From the NCBI GenBank assembly GCA_034401135.1, contig JAWZSP010000004.1:2604001-2668000 (forward strand): a DNA stretch of 64,000 bases, given 5' to 3'. The notes below the pieces were generated by a model. It was not told the DNA's origin. It saw only the letters and a program-made list of their open reading frames with translations, and made no database searches. The number at the start of each line of letters is the position of its first letter. Position 1 is the stretch's first letter. Of the stretch, positions 56,293-64,000 are shown in pieces. A program made the translations under genes and the position numbers. This stretch comes from Volutella citrinella (taxonomy: Eukaryota > Ascomycota > Sordariomycetes > Hypocreales > Nectriaceae).

Positions 56293-59200
56293 TTGACCAC
56301 CTTGCCTTGGAACCGGTCATGACAAGCTACAGGGATCGAAACCTGGCTCTCCTGCGGCAGGCCCAGCTCGGTCAGATTGTATCGATGAAAAAGCAATGTT
56401 TTGGTCGACCATCGAATATCGGGTATTTCACGCCTGCGACTCTGCGAGCCTGGCCCAGTCACCCATGTGATTGGTCAAAGGTCGCCTCCCTGGCCGTATC
56501 CCAGCTTGTGCATTACATGACGATGCAGCATATTTGCTCGCCGGAACACAAACTTGGCGGGGCCGCGGCCACGGAGAGGAGGGCTGTGGAACGGTGAACC
56601 ATTGTGTGCGGCGTGCGCGTGCACCATCCATACTACAGTAGTACTGCCGCAGAGAACCGCAGGGCACCGCACGTCCTGCGCAACGAACGACTTTGGTGAT
56701 CTCGTGCCCTAATTGACCTCCACAGATTCTGCAAAGTGTGACGTGTGTGCCCATTGCGGCACAGTACATTGCGGTTGTATTGGCCGGGCAGCTCTCTCAT
56801 AGTCCTAGACACAATGAGATGCTCATGCTGGCATCTACCAAAGAAAGCACCGTCCTTGGCATGGCTCTGCTAATAATTAAACTGGCCGTTGACTCGAGAG
56901 CCATCCTCCTGAGCAAGCTCGCTCTCACTGGGTGGCCGGGGGGGAGGATATGGGTGGTGGCAGTTGTGGGTACTACCGACTGATTACGCCAGGGTAGGGC
57001 AGACAACGCCGATGCCAACAACAGGTGATGGATCATGACTAGGTAGACGAGATGAGCCGCCATCATGTTCGTCATGTCTGGGGACGTCATGGCTCGTCAC
57101 CGACTGCCTGACTGTGCTTGCTGTGGGTTGTGGAGGGGGAAGGTGAGGAGGCGCCCTCCACCACAGCTGGGACTTGCCACAACAAACGACGACGACAATG
57201 ACCAACACCACCACCACTACTATTACTACCACCTCCACCGCATTGTCCGTCTGTTCGACTGATGATGCCCTGGGCCGTAAGATGCAGATGGCCGTCCTGC
57301 TTCTCCCATCCGCGTCGCACCAGGAGCATCTCTCTGCTCCCGCCGAAGCTCAAGGAGTCGAGGACGGCTGAGGAGGCGGGCACGCAGCAGGTCAGCCGGC
57401 AATCCCTGGGCCTGGGATGCAGCAACCAGCGAGGGAGTGGATGCCGAGCGGCATCCTGGCTTGCCTGGCCCTCCTGGGACGTGAGTGTGGACTTTGCTGG
57501 TGGAATGCAGATGGTCTCATGACCCCTCCCATGCAACGCTAGCATCACTGGCCGGATTTAGGTTCGTTCAACGCAGGCGGGCCCATCTGATCCGACAAGG
57601 GGAAAAGGGGTCTCCTCCTAACAATAGCAAACCACCCCATTGGGGCTCTGCGACACGTCGTCGGGGCAAAAACCGCTGCGACGATGCGTCCGTCTTGACG
57701 CTGCAGACTGCCGCCGCCTGGACTGCAGTGGCTCTCCGGACATCCCATCTCATCCCACCCCGCGCTGCCCAATTGGAAAACAGCACACCTCTCTGGTCCA
57801 CCAACGAGCCGTCCATTGGGAGTTTGGCAACCAGAGCAGAGTTCAACCGGACGCGCGGGGTGTCTAGTCCGCGCGCTACGGGTATGCCAGATCAAACACC
57901 CGCTACCGAGGCCACAGATTCGAGGCTTGGACCGGTACTAACGCCACGGAAGTCGTTAGCATGGCATGGCTACACCATCTTTGTAGCTCAAGGTGGTGAA
58001 GGGACAGTCTGGAGTTCTCAAGACGATATGGACACGAGTATCTCGGGGTTGATGGCCCCTTTGAGCCTTGCAAGGGCCAGTATCGTCGAGATCAACAGTC
58101 AATTAGCTTCCTGGCTACGTCTACTTCGCTTGTTAAACCTGACATGTTGCCAGGTTTCTGGTGTGCATTCCCAGACGAGCTCCCCTTAGTTGTTGCCACT
58201 TGGAGTACCCTTTGAGTGATGCTCAGCTTATAAGCAACTATACGTGGCGGCGAACAAGGCCAGCTTCTACCATGGCAGTGATGATTCCTCAGATACAGAG
58301 TTGTTATCCAGCTTGAGGGGTGAGTGATTTGCTAAACTCCGGGTAACAGCAAATATGTGTGTGTGAATATCTGCAACGATATTAGAGCGCTTGGCGATGA
58401 ATCACAGCAATCCGTTGACTCATTTATGCTGGCCCTTCGGCCTGGCGCCCAATTCCCAAGAATCTGGCTGTTTTGCATTGCCAATATGCAAGCCAAGTCC
58501 CCACTAGCATCGCAGGCTCCTCGGTCGTCTAGTGTCGTTGACCAAGCCCGTGTAAGCTGATCCACGGCCGACATATCAATCGGTAGAAGCACAGCCCATG
58601 GCACCGCGCCAGCTCCCCCATAGACGGCAAAACTCTGCATCAGACGAGCTCAGTGATGAGAACAGCCAAGGGCCAGAAAATTTATGGCCGCACCGGGACG
58701 GGGCCATTGAGCCAGGGCGGTTCTTTGGGGCGTCTGGTATTACCGTGACACGCGCACCAAAGTTGAGATGCAGAGATCTGTCACACCAGCCCGGCCCCCT
58801 GGCGGCAGCCACGCGAAGGTGCTTTGGTTACCGTGCATCAAGAGGTTTGGCTCTGGGCCTGTTGAATGGGCCTCGAGCTGCATTATTTGCCTCCCCCCCC
58901 CCCTGGTCGAGCGTGCACGGGGACCAACTGCCTGATGACACAGTCTGCCAAGATCGACGTCTAGCTTGCAGCTCTGATGGGTTCGAGACACCACCATGTC
59001 ATTGACGGGGTCAGATACCTACCCACCCCTGGCCTGCATCTGGAGAGGGTTTCTTTATTTACCTTAGTTACTGCAGATGGGCGGCTATGCCAACGCAGTC
59101 TCCGGATGTAGGGTAAGCCGAGCGTGTCATTGGCCTGCATTGCCACCAGTCTGCTCACGGAGCGTTCTTGTGCCAGCCCGCCTGTATGTCCCTGGGCCTA

Positions 59201-61148
59201 TCTCCTTCGTGGAATGCGAGAATTGCTGTTTTCTCTGGTCCGTCAGTCTTTCCAACTCGCTGGTTAAGGATGCGGGTTTGATAGGACCAGGGAAGACGTA
59301 ATGTCAACTGTAAGACAGGAGAGCAAACATATCTCGAATTGTTGTATCAACGTATGCAAGCAAATACCTTTGCATTGTCAAGTTGATGTCCCTCTAGTCA
59401 CCTAGCTGCAAAAACAACGCGCAAATTGCCATCATTTCACAGCTGAAAAGTAGGGTCGTGAAGTTGGAGCTCGAGGACAGACCCCTGTCCCCCTCAGACA
59501 AGCTCCTCGTCAATCAGCATCCTAAACCACACAACAACACATGTTCTGGTGTGTGCGTTCGCTGGTGCAAAGAGCGAATCGGATATAGCTACGGCTGCAC
59601 CAGGCTGCTGTCTTACATACAGCGTAGGGTGCAGAGCTCACCACCCTCAGGCCAAAGCCGGCCCATGCTGTGCCCTCATCGCAGATCACCCGATCATCCA
59701 TGGTACTATGTATTGCCACCGCCAGCAAAGCGCAGCAGGTTCGCATCCATTGCGCCCACGGGCACTAGACGCGGCTTCGTGCATCAACCTGGTCAGATCC
59801 TACCCGCCACGAGCTCGCCACGGAGAGTGAGAGAGAGAAGAAGAGATTGGGATGTGGATATCCCGCTTTGATGACGCCCTGCGTGATGGGCGAGCTTCGA
59901 AGCAGAGGGCGGTGCAGGATTCAAGATGGATGATGCTTGAGAGGGCAAATCCCAGCCCAGGGTCTGCTCGACAGGGACGGGCGTCAAGCAACTGGAACAA
60001 CCTGTACGCCCTTCGGGCTGTTTGAGCTCTCCCCGTTGCGGGACGGTACACGGCCTCTCTGCTCCTCGGCCATGCAGGCTGATTCCGCCATCATCTGACG
60101 GGCCAGAGCTAGCTGCCCCTGGCCACATCACATATTCACGCCTTGATACTTATGTATGCGCCTGTGACGCCGACTCTGGTTTGATTCGCGTGGCCAGATG
60201 CTCGCTCAAACCGCGACAGAGCGCGTGGCTGCTCGGGCTTCCCAGTGCCTATAGCACCATGCTTGCGTTGCCTTGGTCGCTTGAGAGCACTCCTAGCATG
60301 CATCGCTGTAATATTGTGTAGCCAGACAGGCTCGACAGAACGTCAATGCTTGGGGATAGATCTTCCTCGGCTGGGCCCGACCTCGTCTCCCATTTCCGCG
60401 CAGTGACCAGGTCCCCTTGATGACGGCGCAGCCCTCAAAACCCCTCTGGAAGAGCATGCCGGGCTTGCTGCTGCTGAATGATACAAATTGGACGTCTGAA
60501 GAGAGTCTGGTGGTGCATGGCTGTCTGTCTCTGCTGTTGAACACCTCATATTGGATCTCTGCCGCCACAGACGGCAGGGGTTTGAGAAGCTAGAGAATTG
60601 GGCAGCAGTGGCCCCCTTCCAGGGGTGAGCGTGAGCCAAGCGTCTCTGCAAAGGCCCCTAATCGAATCTCCCCTCTTCTGTCCGATGAGCGAGAGCAGAG
60701 GCCAATCTTGGCGCGCTGCCCTTGTCCACCCAAACCCGAAATACCACATGCCCTGCACTAGGCTTCCCCATCCAGCGACTTGCATTCGAGACAGACATAC
60801 GGACGTATCACCGGAGGACTCACACAGCCGCCTGTCGACCTTCTGGTACGTGCCTCGCTCGCCTCCTCTTGGGCACTGATGCCAGCCCTGGTGTACCTAC
60901 GCCAGCTGGAGTCGGACCCCCTCGCCGGCGCCGCAGCTCTGCTGGGACTCGCGGGTTTGAACCTGAGCTCCGGCCGTCCAAGGAAGGGGTGTGAGGGAGG
61001 GGCAATTGACTGACACATGTCTCGATATGCGGCTGTGTGCCGGCGCAGACGTGGGCGGCGCGTGGCGTCGTTGCATCATGCGGTCCGCCAGAGGTTGAAC
61101 GCTGGACCGTCATCGGCTCGGATGGCTCCGTTGAGTGAGGCGGAGAAT

Positions 61149-61212
61149 CGATGGGTGAATGAATGAGTGGATGAATCATTGAATCAATGAATCAATGGAT
61201 GAGTGAATGGAT
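61149..61212. repeat. Imperfect GAAT/GGAT tetramer repeat
   Basis: About 64 bases made largely of GAATGAAT, GAATCAAT and GGATGAGT words. A degenerate simple repeat without coding capacity. Confidence 0.75.
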
Positions 61213-61890
61213 GGGCGAGCAAGGTGGCACATCATGAGATGACTGGGCTCAAAAAGGCGACGAAGCTATTGCTAATAATTTGCCTAGTATATGTGCCTGC
61301 CTGTTGACCACACATTAACTTGGATGGCTGCAAATGCCGCTCTGGGCCACGCAGGTTCCCAAACCGGGACAATGCCAGCCACCTTGGATGAGTGAGCATG
61401 CAAGATGGAGATGGGGTTGTATTGGAATTTAGTCGTTTGCTGTAGCCGAGTCCATGCCGTCGGATGCTGGGCCGCTGCCCGGTTGGAGCCACCGCCACCG
61501 CCGTTTTGCACCTGTCCCACGCGACAGGACGGGCTCAGTGCCGCAATCGACTTTTGTTGGGGCCATCCTGATACACGGCATATGCGGTACATGATGTGAT
61601 GCGACATTGTTGGGGTCCGCTCCACGCGGATGGGCAAGCTCTTGCGGATGTGTGTGTGCGCCGGTGTAGGGTCGAATGGATATGCAAGGTGAGGTGAGGC
61701 TAGGCGAGGTTTGGCAGGGAAGGGCATGGCAACTTTTGGGAAGCATGGCAAGCATATCAAGGAGGTGAAGACTGACGAGGAGCCTCTGCCAACTCGCTTG
61801 ACAGCTGCGGGCGGAAAGTTAGGTGCAGCTGGATGTCCCTCAGTGTTCCTCGCAATCGATTGAAAGGGCGCGTCCAAGAGCGGAAGTATG

Positions 61891-61919
61891 TGATGATGAT
61901 GATGATGATGATGATGATG
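61891..61919. repeat. TGA/ATG trinucleotide microsatellite
   Basis: About nine and a half uninterrupted TGA units, lying about 150 bp beyond the stop codon of the phosphofructo-2-kinase gene. A candidate length-polymorphic marker. Confidence 0.95.
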
Positions 61920-62070
61920 CCTGAAGCATATTTCTATCCATCAGTCTCTCCTAGCTTGGCCCGGATATCCCGTCATTGCTGCCATGCCTGTGCCATCCTC
62001 GCCAAGCGTCTTCCACCATCCCCTTGGCCATCCCCTCTGGGTCCGATCCCACTCTAATCCATCCACGGAG

Positions 62071-63884
62071 CTAGTCCTCGTCGTCTACTTTACCAGCGAC
62101 CATGTCCTTGGCCGTGTTGATGACCTTCTCCGGTGGTCGCTCAATCGGCTCCGCCGGGCTTCCAATGCCGCTCGCGATGGGTGTCACGACTCCGCTGGCC
62201 CCGGCACTCCCCGGCACAGGGATTTTGATGTCCTCGGGCGAGCCTGGGACAATCCTAGGGTCGAGTCCGGGGATGTGGATGCGATTTGCTTCGTTCTGGT
62301 AAGCAGCGGGGATGATCTCAATGATCTCGTCACGGGGGAACTTGAGCATGGGAATGTCCATCGTCGAGCAATGCATGAGGTACGCGTATAGAACGCGGAG
62401 GACAGACTCATGCGCGATGATGAGAAGGTCATTCTGTTCACGCTCAAGCTCGAGAATAATGGGCTCAAGCCGGACTGCGAGGTCGTGATATGACTGGGCG
62501 CCATGTTAGCCAAATCCTGAGAGGATATGTGAGTGCTAGTAGCTTCAGGTGTTTACCTCGGCGCGGGGATAGCGATGATGGTATGGGTCGAGCTCGTGCT
62601 TTTCAACCTCGTCGGGATAAATCTGACGGATGACTCGCTCCGACATCTTCTCACAGACGCCCGGGTTCAGTTGGCTCATCTGTGAGCGCTGCCGCACCTT
62701 GAAGCCCTTGTCCTTGAGGTAGTCTGCTGTCTGCACGGTGCGCAGCCGGGTTGAGGTCCAAACGTTCAGCGGCGGCAGATTGGCGTTGTGCGATCCTTGC
62801 TCGACCTGCGCTCGCTGCTCTTGTTCTCTATGCTTCAAAAGAGCCTCGGACATCTTCTCGGCGTATTGGGTGCCCTCTTGGGAAAGGGGGGCATCTGCCT
62901 TGTATGAATCTTCCTCCGTCGTGGTTCCTGCTCGGGCAAAAAACGTCTTTCGCGACTTGATGTGGAGATTCGTGAGGTAGAACACAATTCGATGTGAAAG
63001 GTAGTTGAAGCTGACGTTGTTGTAAAAGAACTTTTCGCCAGCGTTGATCATCTTGATGTAGTTGAGCTCCTTCTCACTCATTGTCTCAAAGACAGGGATC
63101 CTCATCTCGATACGCTTGAGATACAATTTGGCAGCCTCATCGGGATCCATGCCGGCAAACTAGATTGATAATGAGCTGGCAGAAATAGCTGGTGAGCAGG
63201 CCACGGCTTACATCAGGCGACGAGATCTTGACGTTGCGGGCATTCTCCCTCAGAATTCGCTCGTCGTCGACATACGACTCAATGAACAAGGTCTGGATTG
63301 AATGGTAAGTGCCTATCGAGTGGCAGGGATTGTGATTTTACCTGAACGTCATGCTTGGCAAACTCCTTGGCTAAGGATCTTCGGCCGTTTGCTGTTGGGT
63401 TGACAGCATCATAGATAGCAACCTGCCCATTCTCATGATTCAACCACGCATAGATGTCCTCGCGGCACTTTTTCAGGATCTTTTGACGCAGGATAACAGA
63501 GGCTGGTGAAGCATTGGGGAAGAAATAGTCTTCGGGCACAGAGGCTTCTGGGCCGAGTGTAGCTCTACGGTAATCGCCAAGGTGAAAGATGCGTGTCTTG
63601 ACGCCCAGCCACCCGAGATAACGTGCCATAGAAACACAAATGTGGCTATACTACTCAGCCGGCATCGGAATGTGATTCCATGAAAGAGAACTTACGTCTT
63701 TCCACGGGCAGGTGGGCCAACCATGGCGATAGCTATCCGACCAGAGTGGAAGAGTCGCCCAGACATGGTGCTGTACAACTGAGCCGGGGCGAGGTCCTGG
63801 CCCTCGGTGACGTCGTGAATGCCATCGATGAAGGTAGAGCTTCTTCGACGGTAGCGAGGCGCATTGGCCGCTATCTCAGCGGTG
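62071..63884 (-). CDS. 6-phosphofructo-2-kinase/fructose-2,6-bisphosphatase, 5'-partial
   Basis: Visible exons: 63884-63696, 63645-63342, 63292-63212, 63159-62557 and 62493-62071; about 533 residues. The first visible exon starts at a TATACAG acceptor with a GCTAAAT branch-like site; an in-frame stop lies just behind it and coding text (RRRSSTFIDGIHDVTEGQDL) precedes the first Met, so the true start is beyond 64000. The kinase domain makes fructose 2,6-bisphosphate, the activator of phosphofructokinase. It has Walker A VGPPARGKT, then LGWLGVKTRIFHLGDYRR and AIYDAVNPTANGRRSL. The phosphatase half shows LSQEGTQYAEKMSEAL, TSTRLRTVQTADYL and IIAHESVLR, but the RHG motif that carries the phospho-accepting His reads RAG (62926-62934). 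Kinase-only activity is therefore likely, as in yeast Pfk26. The tail is Pro/Gly-rich. Confidence 0.92.
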
Positions 63885-64000
63885 CTGTATATGATTTAGC
63901 ACGGAAACAGGCCAATGCCCCCATTATCGGGTGGAGATATAAGAATGCAAGTGCACTGGGATCAAAATAGCAGGGCATTTTGGCCTGATGAAACAGCAGT
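63885..64000 (-). other. Intron of the phosphofructo-2-kinase gene, running off the edge
   Basis: On the minus strand this sequence has stops in the frame of the downstream exon and ends in TATACAG, preceded by a branch-like GCTAAAT. It is read as an intron whose donor lies beyond the window. Confidence 0.65.

Larger units (their letters stand above)
50874..62070. other. 11.2-kb gene-free block upstream of GSK-3
   Basis: From the GSK-3 start codon to the stop codon of the phosphofructo-2-kinase gene I find no conserved protein on either strand. The left 1.5-2.5 kb is strongly C/T-rich on the minus strand, giving long artefactual Pro/Ser-rich frames (for example 51099-52289 minus, 396 codons); it is probably GSK-3 promoter and leader. 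The remainder has mixed composition, no transposase or reverse-transcriptase fragment, no tRNA I could support, and scattered short repeats and palindromes listed separately. Two longer plus-strand frames, 54975-55667 and 57485-58189, have no recognisable family or codon pattern. A lineage-specific gene with many introns or a noncoding RNA could still be present. Confidence 0.5.

Noticed and set aside
56310..56365. tRNA-like T-arm (GGGATCGAAACCTGG on the plus strand)
   Set aside because: The stem closes only 4 bp with an 8-nt loop and no acceptor stem, D arm or anticodon arm can be fitted.
57485..58189. 234-codon plus-strand open frame in the 51-62 kb gap
   Set aside because: No recognised domain and the composition looks random; kept only as a possibility within the gene-free block.
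1..64000. CRISPR array, secondary-metabolite cluster or mobile-element island
   Set aside because: No regular repeat-spacer array, no polyketide or peptide synthetase, terpene cyclase, or transposase text anywhere in the window.

Overview
The window is nuclear DNA of a filamentous ascomycete, most likely a Sordariomycete and probably of the order Hypocreales. The reasons are fungus-specific proteins (an NmrA-type nitrogen co-repressor, C-8 sterol isomerase ERG2, Pom34, Ies1, Csi2, Vps68), short 50-90 bp introns with GTRNGT donors and CTAAC-like branch points, intergenic C/T-rich tracts, and GC-rich codon use. No species is claimed. All gene models were spliced by hand from the six frames; every junction listed keeps phase and joins conserved protein text.

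Layout, left to right. 1-8.5 kb: nmr (nitrogen repression), then a divergent pair, a DUF3500 protein (-) and a fumarylacetoacetate-hydrolase-family enzyme (+), then a small unknown protein (-). 9-14.4 kb: POM34 (-), the INO80 subunit gene IES1 (+) and ERG2 (+). 14.4-19 kb holds no recognisable gene. 19-25.4 kb: a PTR2 peptide transporter (+), tRNA-Gly(CCC) (-), GET4 (+), a small unknown protein (-) and VPS68 (-). 27.6-34 kb: a Csi2-like membrane protein (+) convergent with a Yor1-like ABCC transporter (-). 36.4-47.9 kb is a dense run of housekeeping genes: exosome CSL4 (+), a Sec2-domain Rab exchange factor (+), tRNA pseudouridine-55 synthase PUS4 (-), an RFTS-domain protein that may be the Raf2/DIM-7 heterochromatin factor (+) and the 80-kDa nuclear cap-binding subunit (-). 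49.3-50.9 kb: GSK-3 kinase (-). 50.9-62.1 kb is a gene-free stretch of 11.2 kb with short repeats and two perfect palindromes. 62.1-64 kb: the 3' part of a 6-phosphofructo-2-kinase gene (-) whose first exon(s) lie beyond the right edge.

The genes are mostly unrelated core functions; there is no biosynthetic cluster, transposon, CRISPR array or phage-like region. The most informative oddities are a bifunctional-type phosphofructo-2-kinase whose phosphatase RHG motif reads RAG, an RFTS-domain protein with a C-terminal zinc-finger-like motif and uncertain 3' splicing, a GC-AG intron, a 27-nt micro-exon in ERG2, a stop-free intron of 54 nt in the cap-binding gene, and the large gene-free block upstream of GSK-3. 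I found no convincing evidence of a wholly new biological system.
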